A DNA stretch of 40,423 bases, taken from an uncultured Clostridia bacterium (GTDB lineage: Bacteria; Bacillota; Clostridia; Monoglobales; Monoglobaceae). Below the pieces are notes generated by a model, which was not told the DNA's origin, searched no databases, and worked only from the letters and a program-made list of their open reading frames with translations. The stretch lies in assembly GCA_934463175.1 (NCBI GenBank), contig CAKSIW010000014.1:1-40423 (forward strand), given 5' to 3'. Both the position numbers and the translations under genes were made by a program. This document shows, one piece after another, positions 1 to 7,482 of this stretch. Positions within the stretch are counted from its first letter, which is position 1; the number at the start of each line of letters is the position of its first letter.

Positions 1-666
1 TATCTTTATGTCAAGCCAAGCACTTCTGTTTTCAACATAAAACAGTTCCATTTTCTGACGTCCGCCTTCTTCATAGCCTATATTGTTTCTCGCATATGCC
101 TGCCAATATCCCGTGAGACCGGGCTTTACGCTTGTCAGCAGACGCTGCTGCTCGGGTGTGTAGTTCATTTCCAATTCTTCCTTCAGAATCGGTCTCGGTC
201 CGACAACCGACATATCACCTTTGATACATATGTTGAATATAATCTGCGGAAGCTCATCAATGCTGAACTTTCTTATGTATTTTCCTACATTGTGCGGCAG
301 CAGTCTTGGGTCATTGTCCAGTTTAAACTCCTTCATATATTGCTCATACTGTTCGGGTGTCAGTATGTCCTCCAATTTGTCTGCATTTTTCACCATGCTG
401 CGGAACTTTACCATTTTTATTATCTTTCCCCCACGTCCGACTCGTTCCTGAACAAAAAAAGGATTTCCGGGGTCAGCAATCACAATAATCAGTGCAATTA
501 TTGCACACGGCACTATCAATAATATACTCACAATCAAGGAGCTGATGAAATCAAATGCTCTTTTTGCGGTTTCATATACGGCTTCACGCTTTTTTCCTTC
601 ATATACCGCTATTTCGGCAGAAGAATTAACCGCAACTGCCTTTTCCGATTCTTTCAAAACTTCCAC
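1..666 (-). CDS. Undecaprenyl-phosphate sugar phosphotransferase (bacterial sugar transferase family), 3'-truncated
   Basis: The gene reads from a GTG at 666 leftwards and leaves the window without a stop, giving at least 222 residues. A GGGG ribosome binding site lies about 8 nt before the GTG. After about 25 polar residues there is one hydrophobic segment (about residues 37-58), then the family core: a VGRGGKxxKMVKFRSM region, KGDMSVVGPRP, and KPGLTGYWQ followed by ARNN. This is the bacterial sugar transferase family (WbaP/PglC type), which moves a sugar-1-phosphate onto undecaprenyl phosphate at the membrane to start capsule, exopolysaccharide or O-glycan synthesis. The short N-terminus resembles the monotopic PglC-like core rather than the long polytopic form. 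The sugar cannot be told from the sequence. A TTGAAA-17-TATGAT promoter lies upstream. Confidence 0.9.
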   Translation of the reverse strand, partial: MEVLKESEKAVAVNSSAEIAVYEGKKREAVYETAKRAFDFISSLIVSILLIVPCAIIALIIVIADPGNPFFVQERVGRGGKIIKMVKFRSMVKNADKLEDILTPEQYEQYMKEFKLDNDPRLLPHNVGKYIRKFSIDELPQIIFNICIKGDMSVVGPRPILKEELEMNYTPEQQRLLTSVKPGLTGYWQAYARNNIGYEEGGRQKMELFYVENRSAWLDIKI

Positions 667-718
667 AATGCTATCCCCTTTATAAAAAATCTCTTGAACC
701 TTTTAAATACACAGTTAT

Positions 719-747
719 ATCATAGCACATTACTTTAAATTTTTCAA
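719..747 (-). promoter_or_regulatory. Sigma-A promoter of the sugar transferase gene
   Basis: On the minus strand, TTGAAA (747-742) and TATGAT (724-719) are separated by exactly 17 nt, about 50 nt before the GTG start. The surroundings are AT-rich and hold no reading frame. Confidence 0.7.
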
Positions 748-821
748 CAATTTTTTTGTATAAATTAAAAAATACTATATTAATGTTACTTTTTGCAAAT
801 TATACCATATGCCGCCAATAC

Positions 822-865
822 AAAAAAGCACGGAAATCCGAACAAAATCGTTCGGATTTCCGTGC
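822..865 (-). terminator. Rho-independent terminator of cysK
   Basis: A perfect 16-bp inverted repeat (828-843 with 850-865, 6-nt loop) lies just after the cysK stop. On the minus strand it is followed by six T (827-822). The 667-882 gap otherwise holds the sugar transferase promoter and no gene. Confidence 0.92.
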
Positions 866-882
866 TTCCGCATGTTTTCTTT

Positions 883-1803
883 TTAGTCTGCAAACATAGG
901 TGTTGAAAGATACCTCTCGCCTGTGTCTGGCAAAAGCGCAACAATAACCTTTCCTCGGTTTTCGGGGCGCTTTGCAATTTCGAGTGCCGCATATACAGCC
1001 GCACCCGACGATATGCCGACCAGAACACCGCGTGTTCTCGCAAGTGCGCGTCCCGTGTCAAACGCCGCCACATTCTCAACCGTGAAAATCTCATCATATA
1101 TATCGGTGTTCAGTGTGTCGGGAACAAATCCTGCGCCGATACCCTGAATTTTGTGGGCTCCGGCAACGCCCTTTGAAAGCACAGGTGATGTTGCAGGCTC
1201 AACCGCAACAACCTTCACATCAGGATTTTTCGACTTCAGATATTCACCGACGCCCGAAAGAGTTCCGCCCGTGCCGACACCTGCGACAAAAATATCAACC
1301 TTACCGTCGGTGTCATTCCAGATTTCAGGACCTGTTGTTGCCTTGTGAACCGCGGGGTTTGCGGGATTTGTGAACTGACTCGGAATGAAGCTGCCCGGTG
1401 TCTGCTCCGCAAGCTCCTTCGCCTTTTCAATCGCGCCCTTCATTCCCTTTGCACCGTCTGTGAGAACAAGCTCCGCACCATATGCCTTCAGAAGATTTCT
1501 GCGTTCAACGCTCATGGTCTCGGGCATAGTCAGGATTATTTTATATCCTCTCGATGCCGCAACGGACGCAAGCCCGATTCCCGTGTTTCCGCTTGTCGGC
1601 TCAATTATCACCGAGCCCTCTTTCAAAAGACCTTCCTTTTCCGCAGCGTCAACCATTGCCTTTGCAATTCTGTCCTTGACACTGCCCGCCGGATTGAAAT
1701 ATTCAAGCTTCGCCAGCACTGTCGCACCGTCCGTTTCGGAATCCGCAAGCTTCAAAAGCGGTGTTCCTCCGATTAAATCCGTTATTTTTTCATATACTTT
1801 CAT
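883..1803 (-). CDS. cysK: Cysteine synthase (O-acetylserine sulfhydrylase)
   Basis: PLP enzyme making L-cysteine from O-acetylserine and sulfide. The start is the ATG at 1803, preceded by AAGGAGG with an 8-nt spacer; a longer frame to 1836 has no ribosome binding site. This gives 306 residues, the usual CysK length. The PLP lysine is K43 in NPAGSVKDR, the substrate loop TSGNTG is at 70-75, the phosphate-binding GTGGT is at about 177-181, and GISSGAA is near the C-terminus. The gene is monocistronic: a consensus promoter stands upstream and a strong terminator downstream. A 17-bp dyad directly after the -10 suggests repression, possibly by a CymR/Rrf2-type sulfur regulator (inference). Cystathionine beta-synthase-like relatives are possible, but length and motifs favour CysK. 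Confidence 0.95.
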   Translation of the reverse strand: MKVYEKITDLIGGTPLLKLADSETDGATVLAKLEYFNPAGSVKDRIAKAMVDAAEKEGLLKEGSVIIEPTSGNTGIGLASVAASRGYKIILTMPETMSVERRNLLKAYGAELVLTDGAKGMKGAIEKAKELAEQTPGSFIPSQFTNPANPAVHKATTGPEIWNDTDGKVDIFVAGVGTGGTLSGVGEYLKSKNPDVKVVAVEPATSPVLSKGVAGAHKIQGIGAGFVPDTLNTDIYDEIFTVENVAAFDTGRALARTRGVLVGISSGAAVYAALEIAKRPENRGKVIVALLPDTGERYLSTPMFAD

Positions 1804-1838
1804 TTTTTCTTCCTCCTTTTTTATTATAACCGACATTT

Positions 1839-1885
1839 CCTATAAGTATTGTAGGTATTATAACACCAACAGATAAATTTGTCAA
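1839..1885 (-). promoter_or_regulatory. cysK promoter with overlapping dyad operator candidate
   Basis: On the minus strand, TTGACA (1885-1880), a 17-nt spacer and TATAAT (1862-1857) form a full consensus promoter. Immediately downstream, covering the likely transcription start, is the dyad CCTA-N9-TAGG (1855-1839). The position suits a repressor. Which protein binds is not known from the sequence. Confidence 0.75.
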
Positions 1886-1945
1886 GTGTTTTTTCTAAAT
1901 TTTTTTGTTTTTCCAAATATATTCTGATTTGCCTTAAATTTTGCA

Positions 1946-1974
1946 TTGATTTTTTTTGCACGGCTTAGTATAAT
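1946..1974 (+). promoter_or_regulatory. Promoter of the CAP-domain protein gene
   Basis: TTGATT (1946-1951), a 17-nt spacer and TATAAT (1969-1974) lie 58 nt before the ATG at 2033. Confidence 0.65.
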
Positions 1975-2032
1975 AGCCCATGCAGGCAGTTTTGAAGGTC
2001 TGCAAAAATAAGCTTAAAGGAGCGATGTTTAA

Positions 2033-2800
2033 ATGAAAAACACCGAAAAGAACCTCAGACGGACAATTTCCGCTGCAGCATGTGCGGCTCTCACACTGAT
2101 ACCGTTCGGAGCTTTTGCACAAAGCGGTGTGACGGTCAAATCATATGTATACACCGCAGACTGCGGCTCAGACACAGGTACGAATATTGACAATATAATT
2201 AATGATATAAAAAACAACCTTGGAGGAATCATCGCAGACTGTTCCGGCAACGGTTCGGCAGGCGGAAACGGCGGTTCTTCGGATTCCATTTTTCCGAATC
2301 CCGACAATGGCAGCACTCCCGACAGCAAGCCTGACAGTGGCAACAAGCCCGACAATGGCAGCACTCCCGACAGCAAGCCCGATAACGGCACAACAGTGCC
2401 CGACGGCAGCGGCAGTGTTTCGGCTGTTTCCGATTTTGTGCGCAGAGTTTTTGAGTTGGTGAACGAAATCAGAGTTCAAAACGGCTTGAACCCTCTCACG
2501 TTAAACAGTGAGCTTTCCTCGGTTGCGCGTCTGAAATCGGAAGATATGCGTGACAACAAATACTTTTCGCATAACTCGCCGACTTACGGCAGTCCGTTTG
2601 AAATGCTGAACCGGTTCGGAATCAGCTACCGCACGGCAGGCGAAAACATTGCAATGGGTCAGTCAACTCCCGAGGCTGTTGTGAACGGCTGGATGAACTC
2701 GGAAGGACACCGTGCAAACATTCTTAATTCTTCATACACCCAAATCGGTGTCGGCTATGCCGCAAACGGACACTACTGGACTCAGCTCTTCATCGGCTGA
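2033..2800 (+). CDS. Secreted CAP-domain (SCP/PR-1, YkwD-like) protein
   Basis: 255 residues. The N-terminus is a signal peptide (positive start, hydrophobic stretch about 11-28, likely cleavage after AFA at about residue 29). Residues about 60-130 are a low-complexity Gly/Ser/Pro/Asp linker with repeated PDNGSTPDSKP units. Residues about 130-255 form a CAP domain: FSHNSP, the GEN motif in AGENIAMG, and GHRANIL followed by IGVGY give the two His and the Glu of the conserved cavity. Bacterial members of this family are extracytoplasmic and mostly of unknown activity; roles at the wall or in spore coats have been suggested. No sorting signal or membrane anchor is visible after the domain, so the protein is probably released or held through its linker. 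The ribosome binding site GGAG is about 11 nt before the ATG. Confidence 0.88.
   Translation: MKNTEKNLRRTISAAACAALTLIPFGAFAQSGVTVKSYVYTADCGSDTGTNIDNIINDIKNNLGGIIADCSGNGSAGGNGGSSDSIFPNPDNGSTPDSKPDSGNKPDNGSTPDSKPDNGTTVPDGSGSVSAVSDFVRRVFELVNEIRVQNGLNPLTLNSELSSVARLKSEDMRDNKYFSHNSPTYGSPFEMLNRFGISYRTAGENIAMGQSTPEAVVNGWMNSEGHRANILNSSYTQIGVGYAANGHYWTQLFIG
2300..2379 (+). repeat. In-frame 48-bp period repeat in the linker of the CAP protein
   Basis: A 32-nt block at 2300-2331 recurs without mismatch at 2348-2379. The 48-bp period equals 16 codons, so copy-number changes would keep the frame. It encodes the PDNGSTPDSKP units. Confidence 0.9.
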
Positions 2801-2820
2801 GAACATGTCACTTAACCCGT

Positions 2821-2862
2821 TGAGCGAACCAAAAGCAATTGCTTTTGGTTCGCTCATTTTTG
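2821..2862 (+). terminator. Rho-independent terminator after the CAP gene
   Basis: A perfect 16-bp stem (2821-2836 with 2841-2856) with an AATT loop is followed by a T-rich tract. It lies between the CAP gene and the carboxypeptidase gene, so the two are likely separate transcripts. Confidence 0.9.
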
Positions 2863-2921
2863 TTCTTTTTAGTATAAGGTACAAGCACTCTTAATATTTT
2901 AGAATATAGGGGTGAATCGCT

Positions 2922-4064
2922 TTGAAAAAGTTTTCCGCATTTTTGATTTTTTCGGTTATCCTTGCAGCACTTCACACAGACTGCTTTGCCATCTCCGCAC
3001 AAAGTGCCGCAGCAATCGACGCGGCATCGGGCAGGGTCTTATTTTCACAGGACTGCGACCGAAAAATGGGCATGGCAAGCACAACAAAAATCATGACCGC
3101 AATATGCGCACTTGAAAGTGCGGACGTCAATTCCGTTGCAACTGTGTCAAAGCAGGCATACGGCGTTGAAGGCTCGTCCATGTATCTGGTTCTAGGTGAA
3201 AAGCTCACCCTTGAAAATCTTCTTTACGGACTCATGCTTGTCTCGGGCAATGATGCCGCAACAGCAGTTGCAGAGCATGTTTCGGGCTCTGTTGACAAAT
3301 TTGCGGAGCTTATGAACAAAAAAGCTGCCGAAATCGGTGCATATGATTCAAGCTTTACAAATCCGCACGGTCTGGCAGACAAAAATCATTATACAACCGC
3401 GCACGACCTGGCGAAAATCACAGCATATGCACTCAAAAACCCCAAATTTGCCGAGATTGTCTCGACAAAAACAAAAAGCATTCCTTGGAAGGATCACGAC
3501 TATAACCGCCGTCTTGTCAATCACAACAAATTTCTCTCGATGTACGATGGCTGCATCGGTGTTAAGACGGGTTTCACAAAAGCAACCGGAAGATGTCTTG
3601 TGACTGCTGTTGACCGCGGCGGTATGCGCGTCGTGTGCGTGACGCTGAATGCTCCCGATGACTGGAATGACCATAAAAGCATATATGACAGCATATTTTC
3701 GGAATATAAGCCGTGTCTGCTGAAAAGCGGCTCTGAAGCTGCGGCAACCGCCGAAATCAAAGGCGGCTCGGCTAAAAGTGTCACACTTGTTCCCGAAAGT
3801 GATATTTATCTTCCGCTGAAGGACGGCGAGGAAGGCTCGCTTGAAATGTCAGCCGAGGCATTTGAGGATTTGCACGCACCCGTTTCAAAGGGAGATGTTC
3901 TCGGGAAGCTCTCTGTGAAAATCAACGGTGCGGAATGCGGAGAATTTCCTCTTGTTGCCTCTGAAAACGTTGAGATGAAAACAGTCCGTCTCCGCCCTGA
4001 ATCGGGCAGCTTCGGACTGTCTCTGAAAAAGGTTTTCTACCTTTGGATTACATGCTTTAACTGA
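2922..4064 (+). CDS. D-alanyl-D-alanine carboxypeptidase (S11, DacF/PBP5 type)
   Basis: 380 residues. It trims the terminal D-Ala of peptidoglycan stem peptides outside the membrane. The start is a TTG at 2922 with AGGGGTG 7 nt upstream. The N-terminus is a signal peptide (to about residue 23). The three penicillin-binding motifs are all present: S53-T-T-K56, S108-G-N110 and K215-T-G217. Residues about 270-355 match the C-terminal beta domain of PBP5, and a short hydrophobic/amphipathic end (about 362-380) suits membrane attachment. The 3' end overlaps the convergent cupin gene by 8 nt. In sporulating clostridia such genes often serve sporulation (dacF/dacB); nothing here decides that. Confidence 0.93.
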   Translation: MKKFSAFLIFSVILAALHTDCFAISAQSAAAIDAASGRVLFSQDCDRKMGMASTTKIMTAICALESADVNSVATVSKQAYGVEGSSMYLVLGEKLTLENLLYGLMLVSGNDAATAVAEHVSGSVDKFAELMNKKAAEIGAYDSSFTNPHGLADKNHYTTAHDLAKITAYALKNPKFAEIVSTKTKSIPWKDHDYNRRLVNHNKFLSMYDGCIGVKTGFTKATGRCLVTAVDRGGMRVVCVTLNAPDDWNDHKSIYDSIFSEYKPCLLKSGSEAAATAEIKGGSAKSVTLVPESDIYLPLKDGEEGSLEMSAEAFEDLHAPVSKGDVLGKLSVKINGAECGEFPLVASENVEMKTVRLRPESGSFGLSLKKVFYLWITCFN

Positions 4065-5244
4065 GCTTGAGTTCAGGGTTTTCCGCAAAATGCTTGAGCA
4101 TCACAATCGGTTCGGTCTCCGAGGTGTTTGTGATTTCAATGCCACTCTTTGCCGCATTCTCAGTCACAAAGAACTCATCATTTGTCAGCTCGCCATATCG
4201 AATGAGCGTCGGTGTTTCAATGTCCCATGCTCCGAATCTGCCCCTGCCCTGAAGGAGAATGAAGCCATATGCCGCCATATCCTTAATCACCGCGGTTTGT
4301 CCCGGCTTCACGGTCAGACGTTTTGCGCATACGGTTTCGCACTTGTAGCATATCCACTCCTCGGTGTATGCCTCACTGTCAGCAATCACAACAGGCTTCA
4401 TGAATCTGTTTTCGCTGAAGCTCGGGTCAATGTTTTTGTCCCAGTCTATAACATCAACAAGATAGTCAAAGTTGCCCCTTTCCTCCGCAGGACAGTTTTT
4501 CCACAGCAATTCCTCGGACACGCAATGTCCGCCGTACAGTACGGACTGATACATCGCATAAACATCGCTTGCGAACTGCGGTTCGTAGGTGCAAAGGCTT
4601 GCAGGTGCATGAAGAACACCCGGGGGAACGTCCCAGCCTGTGTCAAGCGTGATTTTGTATGCCTGTGACAAATCCAGCAGATGATTGTCACCCTTTGTGA
4701 AATTTTTGAGGCATTCCTTCACTTCCTCCTTGGTTGTTTCGGGACGAAGTCCGAAGAATGTATAGCCGAACTCGCCTTCATAGTTGTTGACCTGTGACGG
4801 GAAAAAATACATCTCCGGCTTTCCTGCCTCTCCTACGCGCCTTGCATGTTCCTCTCTGTGATGAATATGGTGCGGCAGAGGTCCGAGATTGTCAAAGAAT
4901 TTTGAAAACATCGGCCATTTGTGATATTTGTTCCACAAATTTTCACCGATAATCTCCGCGCCCAGCTCCGCAACCGCGTCAAGCAGCAAAACACGTTCTT
5001 TTCCGTCCTTTGAAACAATATAGCTGAGTCCCTCGTCCTCGGGTGTCCCCGGACCGTTGTCAGCAGGGGTTGTCGATGCAAACCATCTTTCGTCAATTCC
5101 TCCGCGCTCCTGTCCGAGAACATAATAGTCATCGGGGTGAAGCTTGATTCTCTTTGCCGGACGGCAGAACGCTCTCGGCACCCATGTCGGCGCAAGCCTG
5201 AATACCCCTCCGCCTTCCTCCAAAAGTTTTTTTGCAACTGACAT
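4057..5244 (-). CDS. Bicupin sugar isomerase-like protein (mannose-6-phosphate isomerase superfamily)
   Basis: 395 residues. The middle carries a metal-site pattern like type I phosphomannose isomerases: a His cluster PHHIHH (H125-H129), KPEMYFF (K142, E144) and PPGVLHAP (H212), in the order expected for a cupin metal site. The C-terminal third looks like a second, degenerate cupin. It is not a standard ManA: the canonical flanking motifs and usual length are absent, so the substrate is unassigned. It lies 94 nt after the glycosidase gene on the same strand, and probably acts on a sugar released by that enzyme (inference from context). The ribosome binding site AAAGGAG is followed by overlapping out-of-frame ATGs, exactly as at the fucose mutarotase gene. 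Confidence 0.65.
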   Translation of the reverse strand: MSVAKKLLEEGGGVFRLAPTWVPRAFCRPAKRIKLHPDDYYVLGQERGGIDERWFASTTPADNGPGTPEDEGLSYIVSKDGKERVLLLDAVAELGAEIIGENLWNKYHKWPMFSKFFDNLGPLPHHIHHREEHARRVGEAGKPEMYFFPSQVNNYEGEFGYTFFGLRPETTKEEVKECLKNFTKGDNHLLDLSQAYKITLDTGWDVPPGVLHAPASLCTYEPQFASDVYAMYQSVLYGGHCVSEELLWKNCPAEERGNFDYLVDVIDWDKNIDPSFSENRFMKPVVIADSEAYTEEWICYKCETVCAKRLTVKPGQTAVIKDMAAYGFILLQGRGRFGAWDIETPTLIRYGELTNDEFFVTENAAKSGIEITNTSETEPIVMLKHFAENPELKLS

Positions 5245-5299
5245 TTTTCATTTCTCCTTTCGGTATATTTTGTTTCAGTCAGCTTTAAAGCCTATGCCC

Positions 5300-5319
5300 G
5301 GGCAGTTCGTAAACCGCCC
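5300..5319 (-). other. Intercistronic hairpin between glycosidase and cupin genes
   Basis: An 8-bp stem with one G-U pair (5319-5312 with 5307-5300 on the minus strand) closes a TACG tetraloop. No T-run follows, so it looks like an mRNA stability or processing element rather than a terminator. Confidence 0.4.
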
Positions 5320-5338
5320 TGCATTTTACCTTAGCCAT

Positions 5339-7360
5339 TTAGAAAACTATCTTTTTCATATCAAATATTTTCAATTCGTCAATGTTATATTTAATCATAC
5401 CGTTTTCATACTTAAATCCGCACTCCGTCTCCTCCGGCAACTGCATAACGCATTTCGGTGTTTTGTCTGACTTCACGCAAACTTCAAACGGCTCAACTCT
5501 GCGCGCTTTTTCACCGATACAATAAAGCACCGCCGAAACCGTCATTTCTCCGTTATCGGTGAAAGCATTGATTTCAACATCCTCGGGTGCATCGGAGGAA
5601 ACAGTTTTTTCAATTCCGAAAACCCCGTCCAACAAATTTACAAACACACGTCCGTAGTGATACGGCTTTTCAACGCACTCAATCGGAAGTGCCGACCAAA
5701 GCACCTTGCCGTCTCCATATTCCGCAGCAGCCATCGCCGGAATGTCTGTCATTATTCCCGGCGGATTTGAATGAATTGAAGCAAACTTAACAGAGTCCTG
5801 ATCGGTGTAGGGCAGCGTCAGGCTTGCAAGCACACATTTCCCGTCAATTCCCTCCGCAATCGGGGCTGTTCCGTCAAAATTCAGCGGATACTTTTCGTTA
5901 AACCAGCCAAATGCCTTCTCTGCCGTGCTTCCCGCTTTCGGTGCAATATAAACAACCCTTTCCCGTGTTCTGCCCGTTATCTCAGCTCCGAAAAACTCGC
6001 GAAGCAGTCCGCGGCAGTCACCGCCGCTTATATACAGCCTGCCTCCGCGTCTGACATACTCCTTCAGCATGTCATATGCATAGCCGTCCTCATCTGTCAG
6101 GCACGGTGCCGCCAAAAGCTTATATTTGCCGATGTCACCCCAGCCGCCCGTGACACCGCAGCAGATATTGTCCTTTATCAGCTGCTCTGCGGCATTCACG
6201 CAGCCGATGTGGTTTGTGTATTTCTCACCGTGCGCATTGAATTTGCTGTGAAGAGAGTAGTATATTCCAATGTCCTCAACCATATCCCCCGTGAAATATT
6301 TTTCATACTTCATCTCCTCGTCAAAAACCCTGCCGAGTCTGTCATAAACACGTTTATCAAGCGTTCCGACGGGATCAATTGCGTCAATCGCAAGCGTTGC
6401 GCCGTGGTGCGCGGCGGTCAGAAAAGCCGCTGAAAGCATTGCGTCCTCCGACTTTGTCATTGTGTGCTTTGCAAGACCCGGTGTGCAGCGTGAAAACATA
6501 TATTCAAACGGCTGATTTTTTGATACATTGCGATAGAGCTTGCAGGTGAAGGACTGACCGAACAGCATATCGCCGTATAAATCGCCGCCGACATAATCGC
6601 AGGCATTGAGCACTCCTTCCGCAAGTGCCGCAGTTCCGCTCGGGAGCGCCGCAAACGCAACATTATGTTCAACACTGACATCGGGCCGGTGTGACTTCAC
6701 CTCATCGGTCACAGACTGCGCAAACTCGCCCATCCATTGACGTCTCTTTTCAATGTGCAGCAGCCAAATCGGGTCGCTCCAATCTTCTTTCTTCGGCAGC
6801 TCATACCCCGTTTCACTTCGGAACCGCCCACGGCACGACTCACAGTGGCACAGCTTCGGCCAGAAAAGCATATCAAAAAACATTCCGTCAAACTCGAAAA
6901 AGTCAACCATTTCCTTAATCTGCGCGGAAACAAAGGCGCGGTATTCACGGTTGTTCGGGCAGCACAAGCCGTATCTGCCTGCACTTGAGGAAAAGTCAAG
7001 CTTAACGCCGTCCGCTTTCTCGGGCGAAACCATGCTCCATTCCGGGTGTTCCTCCGCTGCACGGTTATTATATATCAAGCTGTAATATCCTGTGACCGAA
7101 ATTCCGTTTTCGCGGCACATATGCGCAAGCCGCTGCATCATGTCCTCACGTCCGCAGAAAGCCTTATGCATTTTCCCCGTCTTTGTCGGGAAATAGCACA
7201 ATCCGACGTGTGACTGAAAATATAACATAGCATTCTGAACCTTTGCCCGCTTCAGGTTATCAAGATATTCTCCGGGTGAAAATTCCGAAAGGAACTCGTC
7301 GTTCCAGTCATCAATGTGCATATCGCAAAGATGTCTGCGATAACTGTTTTCATACCACAT
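5339..7360 (-). CDS. Putative glycoside hydrolase, GHL6-type TIM barrel plus beta-galactosidase-trimerisation-like domain (GH151-like)
   Basis: 673 residues, no signal peptide, so cytoplasmic. The first half reads as a (beta/alpha)8 barrel: a YFQSHVGLCYFPT segment, GISVTGYYSLIYNN, then FDGMFFDMLFW followed by a CxxCxxRF signature (about residues 175-200), typical of hypothetical glycosyl hydrolase family 6. Residues about 370-590 resemble the beta-galactosidase trimerisation fold (LAAPCLTDEDGYAYDMLKEYVRRGGRLYISGG), and a small C-terminal beta domain follows. This domain pairing is known in GH151 alpha-L-fucosidases; substrate assignment here is inference, and a galactosidase or arabinosidase remains possible. 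The gene is divergent from a PocR-AraC regulator and upstream of a sugar-isomerase-like cupin. GGAAG stands before the ATG. Confidence 0.7.
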   Translation of the reverse strand: MWYENSYRRHLCDMHIDDWNDEFLSEFSPGEYLDNLKRAKVQNAMLYFQSHVGLCYFPTKTGKMHKAFCGREDMMQRLAHMCRENGISVTGYYSLIYNNRAAEEHPEWSMVSPEKADGVKLDFSSSAGRYGLCCPNNREYRAFVSAQIKEMVDFFEFDGMFFDMLFWPKLCHCESCRGRFRSETGYELPKKEDWSDPIWLLHIEKRRQWMGEFAQSVTDEVKSHRPDVSVEHNVAFAALPSGTAALAEGVLNACDYVGGDLYGDMLFGQSFTCKLYRNVSKNQPFEYMFSRCTPGLAKHTMTKSEDAMLSAAFLTAAHHGATLAIDAIDPVGTLDKRVYDRLGRVFDEEMKYEKYFTGDMVEDIGIYYSLHSKFNAHGEKYTNHIGCVNAAEQLIKDNICCGVTGGWGDIGKYKLLAAPCLTDEDGYAYDMLKEYVRRGGRLYISGGDCRGLLREFFGAEITGRTRERVVYIAPKAGSTAEKAFGWFNEKYPLNFDGTAPIAEGIDGKCVLASLTLPYTDQDSVKFASIHSNPPGIMTDIPAMAAAEYGDGKVLWSALPIECVEKPYHYGRVFVNLLDGVFGIEKTVSSDAPEDVEINAFTDNGEMTVSAVLYCIGEKARRVEPFEVCVKSDKTPKCVMQLPEETECGFKYENGMIKYNIDELKIFDMKKIVF

Positions 7361-7389
7361 AAGCCCACTTCCTTTTTTATTGATTTATC

Positions 7390-7418
7390 TTGATTTTATC
7401 ACAGAAATGATATATAAT
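7390..7418 (+). promoter_or_regulatory. Promoter of the PocR-AraC regulator in the divergent intergenic region
   Basis: TTGATT (7390-7395), a 17-nt spacer and TATAAT (7413-7418). The 122-nt space between the divergent genes should also hold the glycosidase promoter; the best minus-strand candidate (TTTCAT, 18 nt, TAAAAT) is weak, which suits an activator-dependent promoter. Confidence 0.6.
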
Positions 7419-7482
7419 GAAAGTGACATATGAGTTTAAAAACAGCATTTTGGATTTATTTTATATGATTGGGTGATATACG

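Noticed and set aside
2025..2036. A four-codon frame (ATG at 2025) before the CAP gene, considered as a leader peptide
   Set aside because: Too short and without conserved features; more likely chance near the ribosome binding site.
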